From Halostagnicola sp. A56 (GTDB lineage Archaea; Halobacteriota; Halobacteria; Halobacteriales; Natrialbaceae), in NCBI RefSeq assembly GCF_000691505.1, contig NZ_JMIP02000013.1, positions 1 through 64,000 of the forward strand: a DNA stretch of 64,000 nt, given 5' to 3'. Both the position numbers and the translations under genes were made by a program. Below the pieces are notes generated by a model, which was not told where the DNA came from, ran no database searches, and worked only from the letters and a program-made list of their open reading frames with translations. Below are positions 33,851-42,375 of this stretch, one piece after another (positions within the stretch are counted from its first letter, which is position 1; each line of letters begins with the position of its first letter).

Positions 33851-35767
33851 ATGTGTGGGATCATCGGCTACGTTGGCTCGGCCGAGCGCGACGCCCCCGA
33901 CGCGATCGACGTGTTGCTCGAGGGACTCTCGGAACTCGAGTACCGCGGGTACGACTCCGCGGGCGTCGCGCTCGCCAACGGCACGCTCGACGTTCACAAG
34001 GCCGAGGGGGAACTCGAGGCGCTAACCTCGTCGCTGTCGACCGAATCGCTTCGCGATCCGGCCGTCGGCATCGGCCACACACGCTGGAGCACGCACGGGC
34101 CGCCGACGGACGAAAACGCACACCCACACACCGACGCCGAGGGCCGCGTCGCCGTCGTTCACAACGGTATCATCGAGAACTACCAGACGCTGCGCGACGA
34201 GCTCGCCGCCGACGGCGTGACCTTCGAGAGCCAGACCGACACGGAAGTCGTCCCACACCTGATCGCGCGCTCCCTCGAGTCGGGAGACGGCGACGATGGG
34301 GACGAGCGGTACGATAGCGCCGATCACAAGCGGGCGTTTCGTCGAGCGATCGACCGCCTCGAGGGAAGCTACGCGATCGCGGCGGTCTTCGAGGGCGAAG
34401 AGACGGTGTACGCGACGCGGAAGGATTCGCCGCTCGTGCTCGGTATCGACGACAGTGACGGAGGTGCTGTGGCGACAGACGGCAGCGATGCAGTTGCGGC
34501 GACAGACGGCGACGGCTCGACGGGCTACTTCCTCGCGAGCGACGTCCCGGCGTTCATCGAGTACACCGACCGCGTCGTCTACCTCGAGGACGAGGAGTTC
34601 GTCCGCCTCGACGCCACGGGATGGACGGTCTCCGATTCGGACGGTGTTCCCCTCGAGAAACCGGTCCAGACCGTCGACTGGGACGCCGAAGACACCGGCA
34701 AGAGCGGTTACGACCACTACATGCTAAAGGAGATTCACGAGCAACCCTCGTCACTCAGACAGTGTCTCCGTGGACGGGTGAACGAACTCCAGGGCACCGT
34801 CACGCTCGAGGAACTCGACGCGCTCGTCGATCGCGAGTTCGCCTCGCCGGTGCGATTCGTCGCCTGTGGAACGTCCTATCACGCCGCCCGCTACGGGGCC
34901 TCGCTGTTACAGCGGCGGGGGACGCCCGCCACGGCGACCATCGCGAGCGAGTTCACCACCGATCGCGTGCCGGTCGCCGACGGATCGCTCGTCGTCGGCA
35001 TCACCCAGAGCGGGGAGACGGCGGATACGTTGCGCGCGTTACGAGAAGCACAGACCGCCGGCGCGACGACGCTTGCCGTGACCAACACCGTCGGCAGCTC
35101 CGCCGCTCGAGCGGCCGACCACGCGCTTTACATCAGGGCCGGGCCGGAGATCGGCGTCGCGGCGACGAAGACGTTCGCGAGCCAACAACTGTCAGTATCG
35201 CTGCTGAGCGCCGCACTGACCGACCGCGCTTCCCACGAGGAGGTCCAGTCGCTGCGTCGTGTCCCCGATCAGGTCCAGACGGTACTCGACACCTCGAACG
35301 CGCGGGCGATCGCCGCCGAACTCGTCGGCGCTGGAGCGTTTTTCTTCATCGGTCGCGGACTCAACTACCCGGTCGCGCTCGAGGGCGCGTTGAAGTTCAA
35401 GGAGATCACCTACGAACACGCTGAAGGGTTCGCCGCCGGCGAACTGAAACACGGGCCGCTCGCGCTGGTCACCGAGGACACCCCGGTCTTCGCCATCGTG
35501 ACTGGTGACGGGGAAGTCGCCCGAAAGACGATCTCGAACATCAAGGAAGTCGAGGCTCGCGACGCACCGGTGGTCGTCGTCACCGACGGCGTCTCGGACG
35601 TCGAGCGGTACGCGGATTACGTCCTCGAGATCCCAGAAACCGACGAACGCGCCGCCGCCGTCCTCGCGAACGTCCAGTTGCAGCTCATCGCCTACTGGGT
35701 GGCCCACGAGATGGGCCGATCGATCGACAAACCGCGGAACCTCGCCAAGAGCGTGACCGTCGAATGA
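33851..35767 (+). CDS. glmS: Glutamine-fructose-6-phosphate aminotransferase (isomerizing)
   Basis: The product has 638 residues from the ATG at 33851; a longer frame overlaps the preceding gene and is not used. Cys2 in MCGIIGYVG is the N-terminal nucleophile of the glutaminase domain, with HTRWSTHG and HNGIIENY. Two SIS domains follow (ACGTSYHAARYG, GITQSGETADTLRAL; FFIGRGLNYPVALEGALKFKEITYEHAEGFAAGELKHGPLAL). An Asp/Gly/Thr-rich loop (~residues 198-222) is a haloarchaeal insertion. It makes glucosamine-6-phosphate for glycan synthesis and overlaps uppP by 4 bases. Confidence 0.96.
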   Translation: MCGIIGYVGSAERDAPDAIDVLLEGLSELEYRGYDSAGVALANGTLDVHKAEGELEALTSSLSTESLRDPAVGIGHTRWSTHGPPTDENAHPHTDAEGRVAVVHNGIIENYQTLRDELAADGVTFESQTDTEVVPHLIARSLESGDGDDGDERYDSADHKRAFRRAIDRLEGSYAIAAVFEGEETVYATRKDSPLVLGIDDSDGGAVATDGSDAVAATDGDGSTGYFLASDVPAFIEYTDRVVYLEDEEFVRLDATGWTVSDSDGVPLEKPVQTVDWDAEDTGKSGYDHYMLKEIHEQPSSLRQCLRGRVNELQGTVTLEELDALVDREFASPVRFVACGTSYHAARYGASLLQRRGTPATATIASEFTTDRVPVADGSLVVGITQSGETADTLRALREAQTAGATTLAVTNTVGSSAARAADHALYIRAGPEIGVAATKTFASQQLSVSLLSAALTDRASHEEVQSLRRVPDQVQTVLDTSNARAIAAELVGAGAFFFIGRGLNYPVALEGALKFKEITYEHAEGFAAGELKHGPLALVTEDTPVFAIVTGDGEVARKTISNIKEVEARDAPVVVVTDGVSDVERYADYVLEIPETDERAAAVLANVQLQLIAYWVAHEMGRSIDKPRNLAKSVTVE

Positions 35768-36597
35768 CCGGCTACTGGGACCTCCTGATCGCGATCCTCG
35801 CCGGCATCGTCCAGGGAGTCGTCGAGTGGTTGCCGGTCTCCTCGCAGGGTAACCTCTCGCTGTTTCTCACGCTGTTCGATATTGCGCCGGATCACGCCCT
35901 GCAACTCGCGCTGTTCTTGCAGTTCGGAACGACGCTCTCGGCCGCGGTTTACTACCGAGGGGAGATCCGCGAGAGTCTCGAGGCCGTCCCCCGCTGGCGA
36001 CCGCGGACGGCGTTTACCGGACAGAACGCGGTGACGACGTTCGTCGTCGTCGCGAGCATCGCGACAGGAGCGATCGGCCTGCCGATTTACTTCCTCGCGA
36101 TCGACGTCGCGAGCGAACTCAGCGGCGGTCTGTTCATCGCCGCCATCGGCGTCCTCCTCGTGGCCACCGGCGCGCTGGAACTGGCTTCGAAATCGGTCGA
36201 CTTCGCCGAGCGAACTGAACCCACGCTCCGGGACGCCGTGATCGTGGGCGGGGTACAGGGATTCTCGATTCTGCCCGGCGTCTCGCGGTCGGGCGTCACG
36301 ACGAGTACGCTGCTCTTTCGCTCCTATCGGGCTCCCTCGGCGTTCCGACTCTCCTTCCTGCTCTCGATCCCCGCGGGGATCGCTGCTGGCGTACTGACCT
36401 ACGTCACCGAGGGCGGGATTCCGGGCATCGGCCTCGAGATGGCGGCCGTCGCCGTCCTCACGAGCGCGGTGGTCGGCTACGCGACGATCGGCCTCTTGAT
36501 GCGGGTCGTCGAGCGCATCCCGTTCTGGATCGTCTGTTTCGGCCTCGGCGGTCTGGCCATCGTCGGCGGCGGTGGCGTGGCGCTACTCACCGCGTGA
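35764..36597 (+). CDS. uppP: Undecaprenyl/polyprenyl-diphosphatase (BacA/UppP family)
   Basis: The product has 277 residues, an integral membrane protein with about eight spans. The catalytic motifs are present: GIVQGVVEWLPVSSQGN (E..xE, Ser) near the start and ILPGVSRSGVTTSTLLF (PGxSRSxxT) at about 178. It recycles lipid-PP to lipid-P; in archaea the carrier is dolichol-type and serves N-glycosylation of the S-layer. Translational coupling to glmS (ATGA overlap) ties lipid-carrier recycling to amino-sugar supply. Confidence 0.92.
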   Translation: MTGYWDLLIAILAGIVQGVVEWLPVSSQGNLSLFLTLFDIAPDHALQLALFLQFGTTLSAAVYYRGEIRESLEAVPRWRPRTAFTGQNAVTTFVVVASIATGAIGLPIYFLAIDVASELSGGLFIAAIGVLLVATGALELASKSVDFAERTEPTLRDAVIVGGVQGFSILPGVSRSGVTTSTLLFRSYRAPSAFRLSFLLSIPAGIAAGVLTYVTEGGIPGIGLEMAAVAVLTSAVVGYATIGLLMRVVERIPFWIVCFGLGGLAIVGGGGVALLTA

Positions 36598-36715
36598 CCC
36601 TTCCTCGCCGTAAACGGCCGAGTCTTCTCCGTGTCTGGCCACCCCTCCGACGCGACATCCACGACTGCCGTTCGTAAACGCAACTTCCAAGTTTTCGCCG
36701 CCGCAGAGCCTGCGT

Positions 36716-37420
36716 ATGTACGAGGGCGCCCACGCGCGACCCGACGGCCCGAGCACCGTCGCTCGAGTGGTACAGACCGCGAGAGCGTACGGGTTCGAGG
36801 GCGTGGTCGTCCGAAATCACGACGACTCGAGCGCGGAGTACGACGCCGACCGCATCGAGGCCGAGTACGGAATCGACGTGGTCGACGGCATCGAGATCAG
36901 GGCCGACTCGCCCGATCAGGCCAGCGGCTCGGTCGGCCACTATCGCTCCTCGAAAACCATCCTCGCGATTCACGGCGGCACGAACGAGATGAATCGGTTT
37001 GCCGTCGAAAACGAGAAGGTCGACGTGCTCGCTCACCCGGTCGCCGGAAGCGGCGACGTCAATCACGTGCTCGTCAAAGCAGCCGTCGAAAACGGCGTCA
37101 GACTCGAGTTCAATCTCGGTGCCGTCCTCCGGAAGAGCGGCGGCCGGCGCGTCCGAACCATCCAGTCGCTTCGAAAGCTCCGCGAACTCGTCGACTACTA
37201 CGACGCGCCCTACGTCGTCAGCGCCGACCCCGCGTCCCACCTCGAGTTCCGCGCGCCGCGAGAGTTGCGTGCGCTCGGCGAGCAACTTGGCGTCTCCGGG
37301 GCGTGGATCGAGGCGGGCCTCGAGGAGTGGCGGGTGCTCGCCGAGCGAAACCGAACGATCCAGTCCGATTCGTTCATTGAGCCGGGGGTCGAACGTGGAC
37401 ACTATGAAGAAGAGTCTTGA
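36716..37420 (+). CDS. rnp3: RNase P protein component 3 (Rpp30)
   Basis: The product has 234 residues, a TIM-barrel PHP-like protein: GFEGVVVRNHDD, VDGIEIRADSPDQASGSVGHYRS, VDVLAHPVAGSGDVNHVLVKAAVENGVRLEFNLGAVLR and YVVSADPASHLEFRAPREL are family blocks. With Pop5 it forms the catalytic-site-activating pair of archaeal RNase P, which matures tRNA 5' ends. It overlaps the next gene by 17 bases. Confidence 0.93.
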   Translation: MYEGAHARPDGPSTVARVVQTARAYGFEGVVVRNHDDSSAEYDADRIEAEYGIDVVDGIEIRADSPDQASGSVGHYRSSKTILAIHGGTNEMNRFAVENEKVDVLAHPVAGSGDVNHVLVKAAVENGVRLEFNLGAVLRKSGGRRVRTIQSLRKLRELVDYYDAPYVVSADPASHLEFRAPRELRALGEQLGVSGAWIEAGLEEWRVLAERNRTIQSDSFIEPGVERGHYEEES

Positions 37421-38039
37421 CGAACACGCCGCGCGCTTCGACGAGATCGCGAGCGAGTACGACGACGACAAATCGCCCGAGTACAGGGCCTGTGCGGATC
37501 TCGTCGTCGAGCACGCCGCCCCGGATTCCGACGATGTCGTCCTCGATCTCGCGACCGGAACGGGCGCGATCGCACTCGCGCTCGCACCCGACGCCGAGCG
37601 GGTCGTGGGCCGAGACATCAGCGAGGGAATGCTCGAGCAAGCCCACGCGAACGCCGACGAGCGGGGCGTCGAGAACGTCTCGTTCGCGAGCGGCTCCTTT
37701 CGAGAGCCGGAGTACGACGGATCGGTCGATATCGTCACGTCGAACTTCGCGATGCACCACCTCGCGGATGCGGAAAAGCGCGAGGCGGTCGAGGTGATCG
37801 CCTCACTCGAGCCTCGTCGGTTCGTCCTCGGCGACGTGATGGTCTTCGACGAGCCCGACCCCGACGAACCGTTCTACTCGCCCGAGGTCGACGATCCGGC
37901 AACCGTCGGCACCCTCGCCGACGCGTTGACCGACGCCGGATTCTCCCTGACCGCGGTCGAGCGAGTCCACGGACAGGTCGGCGTCCTCGTCGCCGAGCGA
38001 CCGGAACCGGCGCGAACGGCGCCCGCGAACGACAGATGA
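37404..38039 (+). CDS. Class I SAM-dependent methyltransferase
   Basis: The product has 211 residues from the ATG at 37404. Motif I VVLDLATGTGAIALALA, the acidic end of beta2 VVGRDISEGMLEQA, GSVDIVTSNFAMHHL (motif IV/post) and a C-terminal VERVHGQVGVLVAERP mark the fold. The target is unknown. It sits, overlapping at both ends (17 and 4 bases), between the two RNase P subunit genes rpp30 and pop5, so an RNA or translation-linked substrate is a reasonable guess. Confidence 0.85.
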   Translation: MKKSLDEHAARFDEIASEYDDDKSPEYRACADLVVEHAAPDSDDVVLDLATGTGAIALALAPDAERVVGRDISEGMLEQAHANADERGVENVSFASGSFREPEYDGSVDIVTSNFAMHHLADAEKREAVEVIASLEPRRFVLGDVMVFDEPDPDEPFYSPEVDDPATVGTLADALTDAGFSLTAVERVHGQVGVLVAERPEPARTAPANDR

Positions 38040-38515
38040 AACATCTGCCGAAACACCTCAGGCCCCGGTGGCGCTATCTCGCGGTCGAACTCGAGACCTG
38101 GCCCGACGCGACGATCGATCGGCGAGCGTTCCAGCGCGACCTCTGGTACGCGGGGCAGAATCTCCTCGGCGATCCGGGAAGCGCGGACGCCGAACTCTCT
38201 GTCGTCAGGTTCGAGTTCGGCGACGGGATCGGCGAATCGATCGTCAAAGTCCGACGCGGGGAGACGGAGTCGGCGAGGGCGGCGCTCGCCTGTATCGACC
38301 GCATCGACGGCTTTCCCGTGGGTATTCGGGTCACTGGGATCAGTGGCACGATCCGTGCCGCTGAAGAAAAGTTTTTAGGTAAACGCGGGCAAGTCCCGGC
38401 AGAGAGAAACGTCGTGTTTGAGAACGCTGAGCGAGTCGCAGTCGGACGAAACGCCACCGCGGATATCCGGCTCGACGACGCGTTCGTCGGCGCGACAGAC
38501 CTCGATTTAGTGTGA
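38036..38515 (+). CDS. rnp2: RNase P protein component 2 (Pop5)
   Basis: The product has 159 residues. MKHLPKHLRPRWRYLAVELETWPDATIDRRAFQRDLW is the typical haloarchaeal start, followed by the ferredoxin-like RNA-binding core (VVRFEFGDGIGESIVKVRRGETESARAALACI, IRVTGISGTIRAAEEKFL). It partners Rpp30. A ~35-residue C-terminal extension lies beyond the minimal fold. It overlaps the methyltransferase by 4 bases and is followed 4 bases later by psmA. Confidence 0.92.
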   Translation: MKHLPKHLRPRWRYLAVELETWPDATIDRRAFQRDLWYAGQNLLGDPGSADAELSVVRFEFGDGIGESIVKVRRGETESARAALACIDRIDGFPVGIRVTGISGTIRAAEEKFLGKRGQVPAERNVVFENAERVAVGRNATADIRLDDAFVGATDLDLV

Positions 38516-38519
38516 TACT

Positions 38520-39281
38520 ATGCAGGGACAAGCCCAACAGCAGGCGTACGACCGAGGCATCACGATCTTCTCGCCCGACGGCCGACTCTACCAGGTCGAG
38601 TACGCCCGCGAGGCGGTCAAACGCGGAACGGCGAGTATCGGCATTCGAACGGAAAACGGCGTCGTTCTCGCGGTCGACAAGCGGATCCCGTCCCCGCTGC
38701 TCGAGGACTCGAGCGTCGAAAAGATCCACAAGGCGGACGATCATATCGGCATCGCGAGCGCGGGGCACGTCGCCGACGCGCGACAGCTGATCGACTTCGC
38801 CCGTCGCCAGGCACAGGTCAACCACCTGCGCTACGGCGAGCCGGTCGGCGTCGAAACGCTGACCAAAAACGTCACCGATCACATCCAGCAGTACACTCAG
38901 GTCGGCGGCGCACGGCCGTTCGGTGTGGCGCTCATCGTCGGCGGCATCGAGAACGGCGAACCGCGCCTGTTCGAGACCGACCCATCCGGAACGCCCTACG
39001 AGTGGAAGGCACTCGCGGTCGGCGCGGACCGGGGCGAACTCCAGAACTACTTAGAAGAGAACTACGACCCCGAAGCGGATCTCGACGGCGGCATCTCCCT
39101 GGCGCTCGATGCACTCGCATCGGTCAACGACGGCGGACTCCTGCCGTCCGAAGTCGGCCTCGCGACCGTCGACGCCGAATCTGAGTCCTTCGAGCAGTTC
39201 GGTCTCGACCAGATCGAGACCCACCTCGAGGAGAACGACCTCCTCGGCGAGGAAGACGCCGACGAAGCAGACGACGAGTAA
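38520..39281 (+). CDS. psmA: Proteasome subunit alpha
   Basis: The product has 253 residues. The alpha-type N-terminal helix (AYDRGITIFSPDGRLYQVEYAREAVKRGTASIGI) gates the 20S barrel. There is no N-terminal Thr nucleophile, as expected for alpha. IASAGHVADARQLIDFARRQAQ and GGARPFGVALIVGGI follow, and the tail is very acidic. It forms the outer rings of the archaeal 20S proteasome. Placement after rpp30-pop5 is the conserved archaeal superoperon order. Confidence 0.96.
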   Translation: MQGQAQQQAYDRGITIFSPDGRLYQVEYAREAVKRGTASIGIRTENGVVLAVDKRIPSPLLEDSSVEKIHKADDHIGIASAGHVADARQLIDFARRQAQVNHLRYGEPVGVETLTKNVTDHIQQYTQVGGARPFGVALIVGGIENGEPRLFETDPSGTPYEWKALAVGADRGELQNYLEENYDPEADLDGGISLALDALASVNDGGLLPSEVGLATVDAESESFEQFGLDQIETHLEENDLLGEEDADEADDE

Positions 39282-39503
39282 CGCAGCCGCCGATTTTCGT
39301 TTTCCCGTGACACCGAACCGCTCCAGTTAACCGGGAACGAACAGCGTCGGCACCGTCTCGAGCGGCGGTTGTCGGATATCGGAGCGGAGGATATACCCGA
39401 GCCTCGAGTCATCGAATCGATCGCGTGGCGTCGTGGTTCATCCGGACCCTGAGTACCACACCGTCGAAATCGACGGACAGGAAACCGTCGACGACGACAA
39501 AAG

Positions 39504-39512
39504 CTCTTTTAC
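39504..39512 (+). promoter_or_regulatory. Promoter of the SBDS gene
   Basis: CTCTTTTAC ends 22 bases before the ATG at 39535. The longer GTG-started frame at 39433 would place this element inside the gene, so the ATG is preferred. Confidence 0.5.
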
Positions 39513-39534
39513 TCGGCCGGAGGTAAGCACTGGT

Positions 39535-40260
39535 ATGATATCACTCGACGAGGCGGTGACGGCGCGACTCGAGTCACACGGGGCGCGGTTCGAAGTGCTG
39601 GTCGACCCCGATGCGGCCCTCGAGATCAAACGCGGCGAGTTCGACGACGAACTGGAAGACTACATCGCCGCCGAAGACGTGTTTGAAGACGCCTCGAGCG
39701 GCGATCGGCCCGCCGAAAACGATCTCGAGACGGTGTTCGACACGACGGATCCGCTCGAGATTATTCCGGAAGTGATCGAGAGAGGGGAGATCCAGATCAC
39801 GGCCGACCAGCGCCGCGAGATGCAAGAACAGAAACGAAAACAGCTCATCACGACGATCACGCGAAACGCCATCAATCCGCAGATGGACGACGCGCCACAC
39901 CCGCCCGAGCGGATCGAGAGCGCGCTCGAGGAGGCCGGGTTCACCGTCGATCCGATGGAACCGGTGAGCGAACAGGTCGACGACGCGCTCGACGCGTTGC
40001 GACCGGTGATTCCAATTCGGTTCGAGGAGGTTTCGATCGCCGTCCAGATCCCGGCAGAGTACGCTGGCAGCGCGCAAGCGAAGATTCGCCAGTACGGCGA
40101 CCTCGAGAGCGAAGAGTGGCAACCCGACGGGTCGTGGATCGGCGTCGTGACGTTCCCCGCAGGCCTGCAAAACGACTTCTACGACGTCGTCAACGAGAAC
40201 ACGAGCGGCGAAGCGGAGACGCAGGTCGTCAAGGACAAAGACGATCTCCGGACGCGATAA
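39535..40260 (+). CDS. Ribosome assembly factor SBDS (Sdo1)
   Basis: The product has 241 residues from the ATG at 39535, the standard haloarchaeal start MISLDEAVTARLESHGARFEVLVDPDAALE. FEDASSG lies in domain I; ITADQRREMQEQKRKQLITTITRNAINPQ begins domain II, and the C-terminal ferredoxin-like domain III reads FEEVSIAVQIPAEYAGSAQAKI. SBDS helps release the anti-association factor aIF6 from the large subunit. It belongs to the same conserved archaeal cluster as psmA. Confidence 0.94.
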   Translation: MISLDEAVTARLESHGARFEVLVDPDAALEIKRGEFDDELEDYIAAEDVFEDASSGDRPAENDLETVFDTTDPLEIIPEVIERGEIQITADQRREMQEQKRKQLITTITRNAINPQMDDAPHPPERIESALEEAGFTVDPMEPVSEQVDDALDALRPVIPIRFEEVSIAVQIPAEYAGSAQAKIRQYGDLESEEWQPDGSWIGVVTFPAGLQNDFYDVVNENTSGEAETQVVKDKDDLRTR

Positions 40261-40300
40261 CGGCTCGAGGATACGAGTACTGTGCCCCTAGTACGGCCGA

Positions 40301-40612
40301 CTACGCACGGTAGTAGCCCAGCAGAAAGCCGCTCGCGAACCCGACGCCCACGGTGGTCGTCGAGACGATCGATTCGATCCAGTTGGCTCCTTCCTGTGCC
40401 CGTTCCTGCGTCTCGAGTAGACCGGCGCTGAGTCGGTCCCAGTCGACGGTCACGACGCCGTTGGACTCGAGGTAGCGAAAGACGACGAGTTCGACGCCGA
40501 CGATAACCGCGACGAGTTTCGCGACGGTCTTGACCGCGAAGCCGATCAGCCCGCCGAGAACGGCGCTCGCGGCGAACTCGAACCACATCGACGTCGGATC
40601 GATTTCCACCAT
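40301..40612 (-). CDS. FUN14-domain membrane protein
   Basis: The product has 103 residues. Gly-rich hydrophobic spans (FAASAVLGGLIGFAVKTVAKLVAVIVGVELVVFRYL near the start and VGVGFASGFLLGYY at the end) flank an amphipathic middle with VDWDRLSAGLLE. This matches the FUN14/FUNDC family, whose archaeal function is unknown. It is convergent with SBDS. Confidence 0.85.
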   Translation of the reverse strand: MVEIDPTSMWFEFAASAVLGGLIGFAVKTVAKLVAVIVGVELVVFRYLESNGVVTVDWDRLSAGLLETQERAQEGANWIESIVSTTTVGVGFASGFLLGYYRA

Positions 40613-41002
40613 CGATCGACCGGAGGGGGCCGGTGATCAAAGCAGTTGTGGTACGTGACATTCGAGAGTCGACGATAGTCTGCGTGTTCGCGTCTCGAGT
40701 ATCAGCACGCTGTGATTGGTTGAAGGTTGATACGTTCCATGTGCTGGGACCGAACAACCGATGGAGAACGGATTGGGGCTCATACATCCGCAAAGAGAGC
40801 GGTCGGTGCGTCGGGAGACGCCACGGGATTCAAGGCGATTGGACGCGTAGGGGAGCGTATGACTCCCATAGCGTCAATCGGGGTGACTGGCGGGCATCTC
40901 TAGTCGTTCCGAGCGCCAGTCGCGGTTCTGGACCACCGCTCGAGCGCGACGAGCACCCGTGCCGCCGATCCACGACCGCTCGGAGGGGATACACCTACTC
41001 GC
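40613..41002. other. 390-base spacer upstream of hflX
   Basis: No gene is supported. A perfect 5-bp stem GCGTC/GACGC with loop GGGA lies at 40808-40821 and a longer imperfect inverted repeat at 40844-40873 (CGCGTAGGGGAG with CTCCCATAGCG). They could belong to an hflX leader, but nothing decides it. Confidence 0.3.
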
Positions 41003-42295
41003 ATGAAGGCACTTATCGCAAAGCGGATCGATTCGGGCACGCCGGACACGACGGAGATACGAGATCTCGCGCGGGCCGCGGGGTACGACGTCGTCGGGGA
41101 GATAACGCAGTCTCGAACGGCCGACGCCGCGTTACAGCTTGGGGAGGGGAAAGCACACGAACTCGCCGACGAAGCTCAGGCGACGGGCGCGAAGACGGTA
41201 ATCTTCGACAATCGGCTCGGGCCGTATCAGATGTACAATTTGGGGAAGTTGCTCCCCGAGGGTGTCGAAATCCTCGATCGATTTACGCTGATCCTCGAGA
41301 TCTTCGGCCAGCGAGCGCAGACCCGGAAGGCCCAACTGCAGGTCGAACTCGCGGAGCTTCGGTACGAACTCCCGCGGGCGGAAGCCAAGACGAGTCTGGC
41401 AAAGCGCGACGAGCATCCCGGTTTCATGGGGCTGGGCGAGTACGACGAGAGCCGCGAACAGGACATCAAAGCCCAGATCAGCCGGATCAGAGACGAACTC
41501 GAGCAGATCGAGCAGACCGAACAGCACCGACGCGAGCGGCGTCGCGCCTCCGGCTTCGACCTCGTCGCGCTCGCGGGCTATACGAACGCCGGAAAATCGA
41601 CACTCCTTCGCCAACTCGCCGACGATCTGGCCGTCGACGAGAACGAGGAACTCCACCCGGATCTTGATTCGACGGCCGAGTCTCAGGATCGGCTCTTTAC
41701 GACGCTCGGGACGACGACACGCCGGGCCGACCTCGAGCCGCGGGACGTCCTCGTGACGGATACGGTCGGGTTCATCAGCGACCTTCCCCACTGGTTGGTC
41801 GAGTCGTTCAAGTCGACGCTCGATTCGGTCTACCGCGCCGACCTCGTCTTGCTCGTCGTCGACGTCAGCGAACCGATCGACGAGATACACGAAAAGCTCG
41901 TCACCTGCCACGACACGCTCTACGAACGCAACGAGGCGCCGATCGTCACCGTTCTCAACAAGATCGACGCCGTGAGCGAAGCGGAACTCGAGGAGAAAGC
42001 CGCCGCCCTCTCGGCGCTCGCGCCGAACCCGGTCACCGTCAGCGCCCGCGAGGGGACGAACGTCGACGAACTGCTCGAGCGGATCGACCGAGAACTTCCC
42101 GACTGGGAGCGCGAACGGCTCGTGTTGCCGATGACCGACGACACGATGAGCCTGGTCTCGTGGATCCACGACAACGCGAACGTCGAGGACGTCACCTACG
42201 GCGACGAGGACGTGCTCCTCTCGTTCGAAGCGCGACCGATGGTGATCTCGCAGGCACGCTCGCGGGCGAGCGAACTCGAGGCGGCCTCAGCCTGA
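41003..42295 (+). CDS. hflX: Ribosome-associated GTPase HflX
   Basis: The product has 430 residues. The N-terminal HflX domain (IFDNRLGPYQMYNLGKLLPEGVEILDRFTLILEIFGQRAQTRKAQLQVELAEL) and its helical linker lead to the G domain with G1 GYTNAGKST, G3 DTVGFISDLPHWLVESF and G4 NKID. HflX splits or rescues stalled ribosomes. Archaeal members are well documented. It has a long untranslated spacer before it. Confidence 0.95.
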   Translation: MKALIAKRIDSGTPDTTEIRDLARAAGYDVVGEITQSRTADAALQLGEGKAHELADEAQATGAKTVIFDNRLGPYQMYNLGKLLPEGVEILDRFTLILEIFGQRAQTRKAQLQVELAELRYELPRAEAKTSLAKRDEHPGFMGLGEYDESREQDIKAQISRIRDELEQIEQTEQHRRERRRASGFDLVALAGYTNAGKSTLLRQLADDLAVDENEELHPDLDSTAESQDRLFTTLGTTTRRADLEPRDVLVTDTVGFISDLPHWLVESFKSTLDSVYRADLVLLVVDVSEPIDEIHEKLVTCHDTLYERNEAPIVTVLNKIDAVSEAELEEKAAALSALAPNPVTVSAREGTNVDELLERIDRELPDWERERLVLPMTDDTMSLVSWIHDNANVEDVTYGDEDVLLSFEARPMVISQARSRASELEAASA

Positions 42296-42343
42296 CCCCG
42301 TTCGAGCGCGATCTTCTTCTCGCGGATCGACCCACAACCCAAC

Positions 42344-42353
42344 GATATAAACC
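42344..42353 (+). promoter_or_regulatory. Promoter of the thiolase operon
   Basis: GATATAAACC ends 22 bases before the thiolase ATG at 42376. Confidence 0.6.
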
Positions 42354-42375
42354 GACTTCCCGTGATTGTCAGGGT

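Noticed and set aside
40633..41667. Plus-strand frame overlapping the hflX leader and gene
   Set aside because: The second half is an out-of-frame shadow of hflX and the first half has no protein-like pattern.
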